A stretch of 64,000 nucleotides of DNA from Phytohabitans kaempferiae (GCF_042433955.1 NZ_JBHLUH010000061.1:62001-126000), one strand, 5' to 3'; counted from the first letter of the stretch, positions 1 through 8,777 are shown. Translations and numbers: made by a program. The notes: generated by a model not told the origin, from the letters alone.

Positions 1-228
1 GGTGATCCGTACGGCGGTGACCCGCCCGCCCTTGACGGCTGTGCCCACCTCGGCGCTGATCGGCACGTCACGGGCCTGGTCGGCAGGTGTCACGAGCAGT
101 TCCAGCGACGCCGCCTGCTCCCCGGCCCGCCGGCCGTCCGGTTTGCTGTCGGCGGTGCACGCGGCGAGTACCAACGGCGTGGCCGCGATGGCTACGGACA
201 GCAGGTTCAGTCGCCGCCTCAACTCCAT
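1..228 (-). CDS. Lipoprotein N-terminus, probably an L,D-transpeptidase (cut by window edge)
   Basis: Only the first 76 codons are in the window. The ATG at 228 has a GGGGGAG ribosome site 6-7 bases upstream. The product opens with a charged n-region, a hydrophobic stretch and the lipobox LAAC (Cys at about residue 24), so it should be an exported lipoprotein. The following segment, ending VPISAEVGTAVKGGRVTAV, resembles the Ig-like domain that precedes the YkuD catalytic domain in actinobacterial L,D-transpeptidases, which make 3-3 cross-links in peptidoglycan. The catalytic domain lies outside the window, so the assignment rests on the N-terminal architecture alone. Confidence 0.55.
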   Translation of the reverse strand, partial: MELRRRLNLLSVAIAATPLVLAACTADSKPDGRRAGEQAASLELLVTPADQARDVPISAEVGTAVKGGRVTAVRIT

Positions 229-681
229 GATGCTCCCCCCGTTGGTGGCTTCCCTTCGCCACATTCTCTCTACCGCCATCCGATACACGCGCAATTTCGG
301 ATAGATTCACCGGGCGCAATTCTGGGCGGCATTTCCGGCGATGTGCGCGACGGCAGGGCCTGGGCAATTGCGGCAGAAGCGCGCCCAGCCGGCCGGTCCG
401 GGTGGATGTGTCACGGCCGTGGCCGCCATCCCGTCCCGAACCGCCCGTGCCGCGCTGTCTCGCGCGTTCCGTCCGCTGGAAAGATGGACCTCAATTCGGG
501 TGAGGGTGCCCTTTTATAGTGATCTTTCGGTGGCCAGGCCGGGCCTGGATCATGGGGCGGCGAAAAACATTCCGCGCGGCACCACGAAAAGACGGTTCCA
601 AATAGATGACAGTGTCCATTCGCGGGTCAACAAGATCGCGATGGTGGTGGCTAGAATCAGCGGGCCGAAGGGGGAGGGCGC
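229..681. other. Divergent intergenic region
   Basis: About 450 bases separate the divergent lipoprotein gene and the DUF6461 gene. Stretches near 240-310 and 505-610 are clearly richer in A/T than their surroundings, as expected for two outward promoters. I could not fix a convincing -35/-10 pair and see no gene in it. Confidence 0.4.
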
Positions 682-2943
682 GTGGTCGAGGTTTCCGAGG
701 ACGTCGTCGCGCGGCTCGGTGCGTCGGTGGCCGCGGTGTTGCCGCTGATCGCTCTGCGCGTGCCCGCCGGTCCGGCCGCTGGTCTGGGGCGGCTGGGCGC
801 GCCGGACGATCCCGCTCTGCGCACCGCTGTCCGGCGACGGGCGGCGATGGCGGATGTGGCTGGCGCACGGGCGCGCGGGGTCTTGGCCCGACCGGGACCG
901 CCGCGTCCGGTGCCGCGCGGGGTCGGTGTCCCGCGGCCGATGCCGGCCGGGCCGGTCGCGTGGGCGGGGTCGCCCACCGCCGACGGGTCGGCGTTGCTGG
1001 CCGCGCTCGGTGACGTGGAGCCGCTGCTGGCGGAGCGCCTGCTCGGTGCGCTGGAGCTGCTGGTGGATGACCTGCGGTTGGCCGGCGTGCCAGACCTGAC
1101 GGCGTGCGTCGAGCCGGCGCCTGCGGGCCAATACGTGGTCACGGAGAGCGCCGGGCAGAGCGAGGCGGTGGCCGCGGCCAGGACGGTGGATCTGCTGCAC
1201 CCCGGTGTGGCCGAGCTGATCGAGTCGCTGTGCCGGCGGCTCGCCGCACACGACCAGCTTCGGGAGCCGCTGGCGGTGGGTGAGGGCGACGAGGCGTCGG
1301 TCGCCGCCGGGCACGGTGCGGCACACCTGGCCTTGGCGGTGGCGACGGCGAGCGCCGTCCTGGGGCAGGTGCCCGTCCCGGCGTTCGTCGACCGGCCGGC
1401 CGCTGTGGTGGGTCTGGCGGTCGGTGCCGCGGTGGTGCTGCTGCGCGAGGCGCCGATGCCGGCCGCGTACGAGTCGGCGCTGCTCGCCAAGGCGCGTGCC
1501 GACTACCTGCTGCCGCGGCACAGCGTCGGCTCGGTGACGGTGTCCGGACACCGGTTCGCGCTGGCCGAGAGCGGGTTTCCCGAGCGCGCCGACTTCGGTG
1601 GCAACGGCCTGGTGTCCGTGGTGGACGGTGGCGTGGTGATCCGCACCGGCGTCGAGCACGGCCCGGTTACGGTCATCGCCCGCGTGCTCGCGGAGCCGCC
1701 CGCCTCCGTGGAGGCCGCCGGCTGGGACGAGGTGGTGGAGGTCGGCTGGCGCGCGTCCCACGGGCGTGCCTCGGTGCGGGGACCGGACGGTGGCGGCGAC
1801 CCGACGTTGGCCCGGATCACGCCGCCCTGGCCCGGCGACTACCGGCTGCGGGTACACGCCCGTGGCCGCGACGACGTCGACGACCCGTGGGCGGAAAGCT
1901 ACGAGCTGGTGGTGTGGCAGGCGCCCGCCGCGCCGGAGGTCGTGCACCGGCGCACCGACCGGCTCGGCCACCGGCTGCGCGGCGAGCCGGAGCCGGACCG
2001 GGCACCACGACCCGAGATGGCCTACCGGTGGTTGCGACGCAGCACGTTGAGCGAGGCCGCGACCGTCACCGTGGTCACCGGGGCACCGGTCGGACAGGTG
2101 CTGGAGGCATTCGGCGCCGACCCGGCGCGCCCCGAGCCGATGCGCGACATCGCCGCCGACCTGGCCGCGCGCGGATCGATCGACCCCTGGGTCGCGGTGC
2201 TGGACACCGGCGCCGCCGTGGTGGCCGTGGAGTACAACGGCTTCCAAGGTTCCTCCGAGCCGGTGCTGCGCCAGGCCTCGGCGCGTGGGCGAGCGGCCAG
2301 CCTGTACTGGAGCGTCGACGCCGACCGGCGGCTGTCGTTCGCCGAAGACGGGCAGATGCTCGCCGCGTTCGAACCGCCCGCCGCCGGCGACCTCCCCTCC
2401 ACCGTCGCCGCCGCCCTCACCGGGCTGGACCTTCATGACGTCCGCGACCGAAACGCCAAAGGGCTGGTGGCGGTCGAGCGGTTCACCGGCCGCGGCCTCA
2501 CCGCTGACGACATGGCCCGGATCGAGGCGGCCGGCATCGGCTTCCGGATCGTGCCTCACATGCCTCCGCTGTACCCCTACGACCCGCGGCGGGTCGACGC
2601 CCGGCTCGGTCTCGACCTGGCCGCCCTCGACGCGCTGCCCGAGGCGCGGCTGAGGGACGCGGCGTGGTGGGCGGTCGCCGAGGCGGCCAGCCACACCGAT
2701 CTGGCCGGCGACCCGGACATCGCGGAGAGCGTGGCGACCCGGACCCTGACCGGCGCCGCCCTCCAGCGCGCCCGGCGCGCGCAACTGGAGGCCGGACAAG
2801 AGCGGTGGCTGTGGCTCGCGGCGCACCGCGCCACCAACCCGGACGCGCGGGCCGCGGTCACCGACGCCCTCGACGCCGCCCGCTACGCGGCCGGACCCCA
2901 CGCCAGCGTGCTGCTCGACCGTGCCCGCGCCAAGATCGCCTGA
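682..2943 (+). CDS. Large hypothetical protein with a DUF6461-like region
   Basis: A 753-residue protein starting at GTG 682, which follows a GGGGGAGGG ribosome site. I recognise one region: roughly residues 450-630, containing VAVLDTGAAVVAVEYNGFQG and SLYWSVDADRRLSFAEDG, matches the pattern of DUF6461, a domain of unknown function found in actinobacteria. The N-terminal 430 residues are Ala/Arg/Pro rich with no motif I can name. No signal peptide or membrane segment is evident. Third-position G/C is high throughout this frame, which supports it over the long antisense frame. It converges on the MFS gene downstream. Function unknown. Confidence 0.75.
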   Translation: MVEVSEDVVARLGASVAAVLPLIALRVPAGPAAGLGRLGAPDDPALRTAVRRRAAMADVAGARARGVLARPGPPRPVPRGVGVPRPMPAGPVAWAGSPTADGSALLAALGDVEPLLAERLLGALELLVDDLRLAGVPDLTACVEPAPAGQYVVTESAGQSEAVAAARTVDLLHPGVAELIESLCRRLAAHDQLREPLAVGEGDEASVAAGHGAAHLALAVATASAVLGQVPVPAFVDRPAAVVGLAVGAAVVLLREAPMPAAYESALLAKARADYLLPRHSVGSVTVSGHRFALAESGFPERADFGGNGLVSVVDGGVVIRTGVEHGPVTVIARVLAEPPASVEAAGWDEVVEVGWRASHGRASVRGPDGGGDPTLARITPPWPGDYRLRVHARGRDDVDDPWAESYELVVWQAPAAPEVVHRRTDRLGHRLRGEPEPDRAPRPEMAYRWLRRSTLSEAATVTVVTGAPVGQVLEAFGADPARPEPMRDIAADLAARGSIDPWVAVLDTGAAVVAVEYNGFQGSSEPVLRQASARGRAASLYWSVDADRRLSFAEDGQMLAAFEPPAAGDLPSTVAAALTGLDLHDVRDRNAKGLVAVERFTGRGLTADDMARIEAAGIGFRIVPHMPPLYPYDPRRVDARLGLDLAALDALPEARLRDAAWWAVAEAASHTDLAGDPDIAESVATRTLTGAALQRARRAQLEAGQERWLWLAAHRATNPDARAAVTDALDAARYAAGPHASVLLDRARAKIA

Positions 2944-3008
2944 TCGAACGCGCTTCGCCGGTCCGGTCACCATCGGCCGAAGCCGCCGGTGACGGCGGAC
3001 GAGCCGTC

Positions 3009-4259
3009 TCACTGGCGGCCGTGCCGGTCACGCGGCGTGGGAGGGCTGGTCATCAGCAGGAGGAGCAGGCCGGCGGCGCAGAGGGCCGCCCCGATGACGT
3101 ACGCGTACCGGTAGCCGAGGTGTTGGGCCAGGCCGAACAGGGGACCGGCCAGGATCGCCCCGATCGGGAAGGAGTTGGTGAACAGCGTCGTGGCGCGACC
3201 CGGTTGCCGCGGCAGCATGTCCTGCGTGTAGGAGATGCCGAGTCCGGCCACCGCCGCGATGAAGAGCGCGTTGACGACCTGCGCGGCGGCCAGCATCCAG
3301 ATCGTCGAGGCGGCCGCGGCCAGCGCGTAGTACACGACGCCGCAGCCGGCGCCGGCGAGCACCAGCACGCGGGCCCGGATCCGGGTCGCCAGCATCCCGA
3401 GGCCGAGCATCAGCGGTATCTCCAGCGCGGCGCAGAGGCCGAGGATGAGGCCCGCGTCGGTCGCGTCGCCGCTCAGCTCGGTGCTGATGAACAGTGGAAG
3501 CGCCTGCACGCACAGGGTCAGCGGACACTGGAGCATCGTGAACGCCGCCGCGGTGACCAGCAGCGTAGGCCGCGACGCCACGGGGCCGCCGGCGAGGTCA
3601 GGCACAGGCTCGCCGGTGGGAGCCGCCGGCGTGCCGACCTCTTCCGGCGTGCCAACCTTCTCCGGCGTGCCGACCCTCTCCAGCCAGAAGACGGCCACGA
3701 GCGCGGCGACCGCGTACATCGCCGCGGCCGTACCGAAGACGTAGACGAAGCCGCCCGTCTCCAGCAGGACGGCGGCCAGCGGCGGCCCGGCGGCCCAGGC
3801 CAGGGAGAAGACGGTGCGCAGGGTGCTGATGCCCAGCGCCGGGCTGGAGCCGTCGCGGGCCAGGAGTTGGCGGGCGTAGGCGAACGTCTGCGGAAACAAC
3901 GCCCCGGCCAGCGCCATCGCGGTCGCGGTCAGCGCGAGCAGAAGCCAGTAGTCGCGGACGAACGCGGTCAGCCCCATGCCGACCAGGCCCGCGACCGACG
4001 TGCCGATCAGCAGCCCTCGACGGATCGCCCGCCGGTCGGACAGCCGCCCGATCAGCGTGGACGCGACCACGCCAGCGAGCGGCGCGGCGATGAGGAACAC
4101 GGTCAGCCGTAACGGATCGGCGTGCACGGCCGTGCTCAGAAACAGCGAACGGAACGGCTCGACCACCGCCATGGAGATGCCGACCGCGAACGAGACCAGC
4201 CCGAGCGGAAGCAGCGAACGGCCGAGGTGCCGCGAGTGCGGCGCGACGGCCACCGCCAT
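3009..4259 (-). CDS. MFS transporter of the sugar-efflux (Set) type
   Basis: A membrane protein of about 416 residues with some 12 hydrophobic segments. The N-terminal half carries SFAVGISMAVVEPFRSLFLS and a loop GRLSDRRAIRRG after the second segment, both typical of the SetA/SetB sugar-efflux branch of the major facilitator superfamily. It should export small sugars or analogues by proton antiport. The ATG at 4259 is preferred because homology begins just after it; a GTG at 4292 would add 11 residues. The central cytoplasmic loop contains three copies of a GTPE(K/E)V-like hexapeptide. The gene is monocistronic and diverges from the small gene at 4517. Confidence 0.8.
   Translation of the reverse strand: MAVAVAPHSRHLGRSLLPLGLVSFAVGISMAVVEPFRSLFLSTAVHADPLRLTVFLIAAPLAGVVASTLIGRLSDRRAIRRGLLIGTSVAGLVGMGLTAFVRDYWLLLALTATAMALAGALFPQTFAYARQLLARDGSSPALGISTLRTVFSLAWAAGPPLAAVLLETGGFVYVFGTAAAMYAVAALVAVFWLERVGTPEKVGTPEEVGTPAAPTGEPVPDLAGGPVASRPTLLVTAAAFTMLQCPLTLCVQALPLFISTELSGDATDAGLILGLCAALEIPLMLGLGMLATRIRARVLVLAGAGCGVVYYALAAAASTIWMLAAAQVVNALFIAAVAGLGISYTQDMLPRQPGRATTLFTNSFPIGAILAGPLFGLAQHLGYRYAYVIGAALCAAGLLLLLMTSPPTPRDRHGRQ
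3628..3681 (-). repeat. Three tandem 18-bp units inside the MFS gene
   Basis: Three adjacent 18-base units (3628-3645, 3646-3663, 3664-3681), each beginning GGCGTGCC on the plus strand, differ at one to three positions. They encode repeated VGTPE-type hexapeptides in the central loop of the transporter. The copy number keeps the frame, so it could vary without inactivating the gene. Confidence 0.85.
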
Positions 4260-4516
4260 AGGTCGCAGAGTAACGCCACCGAGGCGCGCCACCTAGAGAC
4301 CATTGGATGCGCAACGATATTTCGGGCGAAACCTGCGGCAGACACCATGGTCACTGCTGCGGAATCCATGATCATCACGCCGGTCCCTTGGCGCCGATCC
4401 GAAGGGGCCGCCGGCCGCGGTGGCTGGTCGCGGCCATTGTGGACAGATCCAGGGAAACCCAACCTCGAAAGGTTTCTCCGTTGCGGCCGCCGGCGAGGTG
4501 CGGCACGCTCGTAGGC

Positions 4517-4795
4517 GTGGGGTTGAACCGGGCGCTGGCGGCGCGGCTGGCCGAGGAGCGTTTGGCCGAGTGGCGTGGCCTCGACTATGCGCGGTGGCGG
4601 CTGATGCTCGATGACAACGAGACCCGAGAGGTCATCGCGGAGGATGGCAAACGCTACAGCGTCGTGAGCTCCGGCCTGGACGACGGTGACGGACGGATCC
4701 GCATGTCGGTGGCCGTCGATGACGGTGGCTGGTCGGCGTTTTCCCCTTTGACTCAAGCCGAGATCATGCGGCCTGACGGGTCCCTGCTCGATTGA
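4517..4795 (+). CDS. Small hypothetical protein
   Basis: A 92-residue protein. The frame is open further upstream, but coding character begins at about GTG 4517 (MGLNRALAARLAEERL). It is mostly charged, with no signal peptide and no membrane segment, and is probably a small cytoplasmic beta-rich protein (KRYSVVSSGLDDGDGRIRMS). I do not recognise the family. It lies upstream of, and in the same direction as, the PPOX-fold gene, with a 144-base gap. Confidence 0.6.
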   Translation: MGLNRALAARLAEERLAEWRGLDYARWRLMLDDNETREVIAEDGKRYSVVSSGLDDGDGRIRMSVAVDDGGWSAFSPLTQAEIMRPDGSLLD

Positions 4796-4939
4796 CCTCC
4801 TGCCGGGCGGATATGCCGGCGCTCGGGCTCTACGCTCTCGGCCGTGGATCGAGGCGCCGCGTCACGGTGAGGGCCGATGCACGAGCGCTACGGCGGCAAT
4901 GGGCGGTGTGGTGCGCGAGACTGGCGTAGCCTGACGCCA

Positions 4940-5323
4940 ATGAGTGCCTTGGACCGCCTGGCTCGCGAGACCTACGTGCTGCTGACCACGTTTCGCCGCG
5001 ACGGCCGGGCGGTGGCCACACCGGTCTGGGCCGTCCGCGACGGAGACGCGCTGATGGTGTGGACGGTCGCGGATTCGGGGAAGGTGAAACGCATCCGGCG
5101 CAACGGCGCGGTAACCGTCGCACCGTGCGACCTTCGCGGCAATCCCCACGGCGAGGCGGTCAGCGGACACGCCACCCTGACCGGCTCGGCGGAGGGCGAC
5201 GACCACGTCCGCAGGCTCATCGTCCGAAAGTACGGCCTGCTCGGCCGGATCACCATGCTCGGCAGCCGGATCAGGCGCGGCCGCCACGGCACGGTGGGCC
5301 TGCGCGTCACGCTCACCGAGTGA
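4940..5323 (+). CDS. PPOX-class (pyridoxamine-phosphate-oxidase fold) F420/FMN-dependent protein
   Basis: A 127-residue protein with the split-barrel pattern of the PPOX class: YVLLTTFRRDGRAVATPVW at residues 9-27, then a strand with VWTVADSGKVKRIRRNG and a C-terminal RIRRGRHGTVGLRVT. Members bind F420 or flavin and carry out reductions or act as redox sensors; the exact substrate cannot be read from sequence. ATG 4940 is chosen because the PPOX homology starts 8 residues in. A TAGCCT hexamer ends 7 bases before the ATG, so the transcript may be leaderless. Confidence 0.8.
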   Translation: MSALDRLARETYVLLTTFRRDGRAVATPVWAVRDGDALMVWTVADSGKVKRIRRNGAVTVAPCDLRGNPHGEAVSGHATLTGSAEGDDHVRRLIVRKYGLLGRITMLGSRIRRGRHGTVGLRVTLTE

Positions 5324-5339
5324 CCGCCCCGCGGACCGG

Positions 5340-6092
5340 TCAGGGGTGGCCGACCAGCAGGCGCAGCGAACCGGTGAACTCCGGTTGGCGGCGCAGGTGC
5401 CCGTGCCGTTCGTCCCAGGCGCCGGATTCCAGGTCGCGGCGCAGGTGTGCGACGGCGCGGGCTTCGTCGGCATCATCCACAAAGGTCCAGGCGGACTGAG
5501 AGCGGCGTACCCCGGGGTCGAGGAAACGCTCCGGGCGGGCGTAGAAGGCTTCGGTGAAGCCGTCGACGCAGTCGATCGGCACCGGGATCCGGTGGACCTC
5601 GGTGGTGCCGATGTGTTCGGCGATGAGGTCGAGCGGCGGGAAGCGGCGCCGTTCGGCGGCGATGATTTCGGGGCTGTACTGGGCCAGCCACAGCAGGTCC
5701 AGGGCGTCGCGGTCGAAGGTGAGGATCACGACCGGGCCGAGCGCGACGCGACGTAGCTGGCGGAGGCCGGCGGCGACGTCGGTCCACTGGTGGACGGTGA
5801 CGGTGGCCATGGCGGCGTCGAAGCTGTCGTCGTCGAAGGGCAGGTCTTCGGCGGCCGCGTTCAGAGCCGGCGCGAGGTGGGGCGGGCGCTGGGCGCGCAT
5901 GGCCGCGGACGGCTCGACCGGCAGCACGTAGCGGTCGTCGGGCTCGTAGGAGCCGGCACCGGCGCCGACGTTGATGACGGTGCGGGCGCCGGCGAGCGCG
6001 GCGTGCACGTGTGCGGCGATGCGTGGGTCGGTGCGGCGCTGGGCCGCGTAGCCCTGGCCGTGGCGGTGGTAGTCGACGTCTCCGGCGTGCAT
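5340..6092 (-). CDS. SAM-dependent class I methyltransferase
   Basis: A 250-residue protein. ATG 6092 has a GGGGAAG ribosome site. The SAM-binding motif I appears as TVINVGAGAGSYEP near residue 40. The acidic residue ending the second strand (PVEPSAAM) and the motif IV region DDDSFDAAMATVTVHQW near residue 95 are typical of UbiE/Methyltransf_11-type enzymes. The substrate is unknown. It is convergent with the PPOX gene (16-base gap) and monocistronic. No membrane or signal segment. Confidence 0.85.
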   Translation of the reverse strand: MHAGDVDYHRHGQGYAAQRRTDPRIAAHVHAALAGARTVINVGAGAGSYEPDDRYVLPVEPSAAMRAQRPPHLAPALNAAAEDLPFDDDSFDAAMATVTVHQWTDVAAGLRQLRRVALGPVVILTFDRDALDLLWLAQYSPEIIAAERRRFPPLDLIAEHIGTTEVHRIPVPIDCVDGFTEAFYARPERFLDPGVRRSQSAWTFVDDADEARAVAHLRRDLESGAWDERHGHLRRQPEFTGSLRLLVGHP

Positions 6093-6187
6093 GCTTCCCC
6101 CTTCTGGCGGGATCCACGGTAGGCACGGGACGACTGTGGACGCGATCCACATTCCCGACGATCGGGACCCGCCGCAGGCCGGCCATG

Positions 6188-6303
6188 CCCTGATGAAACA
6201 GGCCGTAGGTCGGGCGGAAGGCCGCATACAACACCGGTATGCGACCTTCCGCCCGGCACCACCGGACTCCGCCTCGGCTCGACCGACCCTCATGAAACAG
6301 GCC
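6188..6303. repeat. Direct repeat pair CCCT(G/C)ATGAAACAGGCC
   Basis: Two 17-base copies at 6188-6204 and 6287-6303 differ at a single base and are spaced 99 bases apart in the same orientation. They flank the inverted repeat at 6209-6257. Together these look like a small non-coding repeat element rather than a gene relic. I see no reading frame with coding bias between them. Confidence 0.7.
6209..6257. repeat. Long inverted repeat (21-bp arms)
   Basis: Arms 6209-6229 and 6237-6257 match at 19 of 21 positions; both mismatches would be G-U pairs in one RNA orientation. The loop is only 7 bases (AACACCG). No T-run follows, so a simple intrinsic terminator is not obvious. It lies in the spacer upstream of the methyltransferase start. 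Confidence 0.8.
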
Positions 6304-6486
6304 CTGGCGGCCGCGTACGCGCGGTCCGGGGACGTTGGCGTCCTTGCCGCGCAGCGCGGTGCATCCCACCTCGACGAGGTCGCAAACGGACTCCGGTGCG
6401 GCGCGCATTTTGGCCGTGAGCCCTCCGTTATCGACCCCGGCCCGGGGGTAAATGAAAGGCATCCCCGCTGTTCAAGGTGAATCCTG

Positions 6487-6502
6487 CCTGTGCTCACACA
6501 GG
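6487..6502. promoter_or_regulatory. Short palindrome upstream of the small membrane protein gene
   Basis: CCTGTG-CTCA-CACAGG is a perfect 6-bp-arm palindrome 55 bases before the ATG at 6558, followed directly by TTAGCG, a possible weak -10. It may be an operator or a small hairpin in the leader. No regulator can be assigned. Confidence 0.4.
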
Positions 6503-6557
6503 TTAGCGGGGCGAGGGATTGCAGGGTACGACTCATCACACCCCTGAGGAGGACAAG

Positions 6558-6923
6558 ATGAGCATGGAGACTGCATCCGCCAGGGCGCCGCAGGCGCCGG
6601 AGCAGCCCATGCAGGAGGCGCGCCCGCGCGCGATGCCGGCGATGGCCGATGGGCGTCGTGAGGCGATGCGGGGCCCGTCGCCCGGCACGGAGACCAAGCC
6701 GTCGGTGCTGACCACGGAGTTCTGGATCTACCTCGCGGCCGTGGGCGGAGTGCTGCTCGCTTCGCTGCTTGTCGGGCAGAACGCGGCCGGGGTGGACACC
6801 TTCCGGGCCCACAGTGCGTGGTTCATGATCACGCTGCTGACGATCGGTTACCTGGGTAGCCGTGGTCTGGCCAAGGCCGGCAGCAACTGGCGCACGGGTG
6901 CGGAGCGTAAGGACCGCCACTGA
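6558..6923 (+). CDS. Small two-helix membrane protein, conserved actinobacterial hypothetical
   Basis: A 121-residue protein. ATG 6558 has a strong GAGGAGGA site. Residues 1-48 are hydrophilic, rich in Ala/Pro/Arg/Met. Two predicted membrane helices follow (FWIYLAAVGGVLLASLLVG and AWFMITLLTIGYLGSRGLA), then a short basic tail. The second helix ends with the YLGSRGLAKAGS motif, which I recall from conserved actinobacterial hypotheticals of this size. Function unknown. The gene is monocistronic and followed by a good terminator. Confidence 0.8.
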   Translation: MSMETASARAPQAPEQPMQEARPRAMPAMADGRREAMRGPSPGTETKPSVLTTEFWIYLAAVGGVLLASLLVGQNAAGVDTFRAHSAWFMITLLTIGYLGSRGLAKAGSNWRTGAERKDRH

Positions 6924-6945
6924 GCGGGTCACGCTCGCCACATCG

Positions 6946-6991
6946 CGGTGGTCGCCGGGGAGAATCCTCCCGGGCGGCCACCGTCCTTTTT
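6946..6991 (+). terminator. Rho-independent-type terminator
   Basis: A stem begins CGGTGGTCGCC and closes with GGGCGGCCACCG at 6983; TCCTTTTT follows. It sits 23 bases after the stop of the small membrane protein gene and isolates it from the converging GntR gene. Confidence 0.75.
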
Positions 6992-7018
6992 CGAGGTGCG
7001 CCCCCCGGGGAAACGCGG

Positions 7019-7810
7019 TCAGTCAGGCTGCCGGCTGCGGGCGATGTGCTGGAGCATGACCTCGTGGTGGTGGCGGATGGCGTCGCGGGTCGCGGCCTCG
7101 TCGCCCTCGGCCAGCGCGTCGAGGATCGGCTTGTGGATGGCCATCTGCGCGTCGGCGTTGCTGGGCAGCAGCCAGTCGGGGACGCGGTCGCTGCTGACCC
7201 AGTCGTCGTACTCGTACGAGATGATCGCGGTGTGGATGGCCTCGTAGATCGAGGCGAGGTACGGGTTTCCGGAGGTGCGCACGACGGCGGCGTGGAAGAG
7301 CGTGTCGGCGGCGATCCACGCGGAGGTGCCGCCCGCCATGCTCTCCTTGAGTCGTTGCAGGGCGGAGCGCACGTCGGCGAGGTTGCTCTCGGCGTGCCGC
7401 AGGCCCTCGGTCGCGCCCAGCGTCTCCAGCCAGAGGCGCAGGTCGACGAGGTGTGAGAGCGACTGCTTGTCGAGGTCGAGCATCAGGTTGACCGACGTGG
7501 CGATGGCCGACTCGGGGCGGCGCATGACGTAGGCGCCAGAGCCCTGCTTGATCTCGACCAGCCCCATCAGCGACAGCGACCGCAGGGCCTGGCTGACGAT
7601 CGGCCGGCTCGCGCCGAACATCTCGGCCAGGTGGCGCTCGGAGGGCAGCCGCGCCCCTTCGGCGATGTCCTTGGTGATGATGAGCTGCCGGATCTGCTCG
7701 GCCACGTCGTCGGCCAGGCGGCTGGTCGCGACCATCCGGACCGCGCCCAGCTGCACGACGTTGCGTGGGCGGGAACCGGGTCCGGTGGCTGCGGGCTCCG
7801 CCGGCGGCAT
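7019..7810 (-). CDS. GntR-family (FadR subfamily) transcriptional regulator
   Basis: A 263-residue regulator. The N-terminal winged helix contains LADDVAEQIRQLIITKDIAEGARLPSER and ASRPIVSQALRSLSLMGLVE; the C-terminal all-helical FCD-type domain carries His and Asp residues (FHAAVVRTSGN, ITHHHEV-like end) that bind a metal or acid effector in this family. ATG 7810 is chosen over 7843 because GGAGGAG precedes it. It is divergent from the catabolic operon at 7968, and a palindrome between them has a close counterpart before the second operon. It is probably the local repressor, released by a pathway metabolite. Confidence 0.88.
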   Translation of the reverse strand: MPPAEPAATGPGSRPRNVVQLGAVRMVATSRLADDVAEQIRQLIITKDIAEGARLPSERHLAEMFGASRPIVSQALRSLSLMGLVEIKQGSGAYVMRRPESAIATSVNLMLDLDKQSLSHLVDLRLWLETLGATEGLRHAESNLADVRSALQRLKESMAGGTSAWIAADTLFHAAVVRTSGNPYLASIYEAIHTAIISYEYDDWVSSDRVPDWLLPSNADAQMAIHKPILDALAEGDEAATRDAIRHHHEVMLQHIARSRQPD

Positions 7811-7902
7811 CGCTCCTCCATCAGTCCATAGACGCATTGACATCCTCCGCGTCCGGTGTGGGACAGCCTACGCAAGCCGCGTGACGCTCTGGAAGGACCG
7901 GC

Positions 7903-7950
7903 TTGACGTGGCGTGCCGTCTGGGTTTAGCTAAAAGTGGATTAGCCACTT
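7903..7950 (+). promoter_or_regulatory. Promoter and candidate GntR operator of the first catabolic operon
   Basis: TTGACG (7903-7908), 17 bases, then TTAGCT (7926-7931) form a plausible promoter. Immediately downstream, AAGTGGATTAGCCACTT (7934-7950) is a perfect palindrome with 6-bp arms, placed where a repressor would block the start site. A matching site occurs at 13555-13577 before the second operon. Assignment to the adjacent GntR protein is inference from position. Confidence 0.65.
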
Positions 7951-7967
7951 GACCACCTGAGGTTAGC

Positions 7968-8777
7968 ATGGACCCGATCCTTGAGTCACCACACGATCTC
8001 GATACGCTCGCCACTCGCATCCGGCGGCACGCCGTGCGGATGGTGGCCGCGCACGGTCTTGGCTACCTCGGCCAGGCGCTGTCGGCCGCCGAGATCCTGG
8101 CCACGCTCTACGCCCGGGTCTACCGCCCGCGGACCGACCGGATCGTGATCTCGCCCGGCCACTACGTGATCGGGGCGTTCGCCGCGGCGGTGGAGACCGG
8201 CCTGCTCGACGAGGCCGAGCTGGCCACGTACGGCCACGACGGGTCCCGGCTGGAGGCGATCGGCACCGAGCGCTCGCCCGGGCTCGACCTGACCGGCGGC
8301 TCGCTCGGTCAGGGGCTCTCCGGCGCGGTCGGGTTCGCGCTCTCCGACCGGATGCGCGGCCGGACGGAGGCCCGCACGGTCGTGCTGGTCAGCGACGGCG
8401 AGCTGGAGGAGGGGCAGGTCTGGGAGGCGGCCATGTTCGCCGCCCACCACCGGCTGGACAACCTCGTGGCCGTGATCGACGCGAACAACTCCCAGGTGGA
8501 CGGCCCGGTGACCGAGGTCACGACCATCGAGCCGATCGCCGACAAGTGGCGCTCCTTCGGCTGGTGGGCCGAGGACGTCGACGGGCACGACACCAAGGCT
8601 TTGGCCGCGGCCCTGGCGGCGGCGGTGGCGGCGGACCGGCCGGCGGTCGTGGTCGCCCGTACCTCCACCACCACCGGACTCGACTGCCTGCCCGCGAGCA
8701 CCGACGGGCATTTCATCAAGCTGCCGGCCGAGCTCGCCGCGCGCGCCGCCGCCGAACTGGAGTCCCGCCTTGCGTAA
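7968..8777 (+). CDS. Transketolase-like enzyme, N-terminal (TPP-binding) subunit
   Basis: A 269-residue protein corresponding to the first half of transketolase. The thiamine-diphosphate motif is SDGELEEGQVWEA (from residue 142) ending at NNSQ (173-176), and GGSLGQGLS near residue 110 is the conserved loop of the family. Split transketolases like this transfer two-carbon ketol units together with a separate C-terminal subunit. The partner is the next gene, which overlaps it by 8 bases. The preceding operator and the gene order make it the first gene of a catabolic operon. The physiological sugar or keto substrate is not apparent. Confidence 0.85.
   Translation: MDPILESPHDLDTLATRIRRHAVRMVAAHGLGYLGQALSAAEILATLYARVYRPRTDRIVISPGHYVIGAFAAAVETGLLDEAELATYGHDGSRLEAIGTERSPGLDLTGGSLGQGLSGAVGFALSDRMRGRTEARTVVLVSDGELEEGQVWEAAMFAAHHRLDNLVAVIDANNSQVDGPVTEVTTIEPIADKWRSFGWWAEDVDGHDTKALAAALAAAVAADRPAVVVARTSTTTGLDCLPASTDGHFIKLPAELAARAAAELESRLA

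Noticed and set aside
550..3012. Very long open frame on the minus strand opposite the DUF6461 gene
   Set aside because: Gly/Arg/His-rich composition, no recognisable domain and no ribosome site; it is the antisense shadow of a G/C-third-position coding strand.
2664..4112. Open frame on the plus strand across the MFS gene
   Set aside because: Product is Arg/Gly/Gln/His-rich low-complexity sequence, while the minus strand gives a clear 12-helix transporter.
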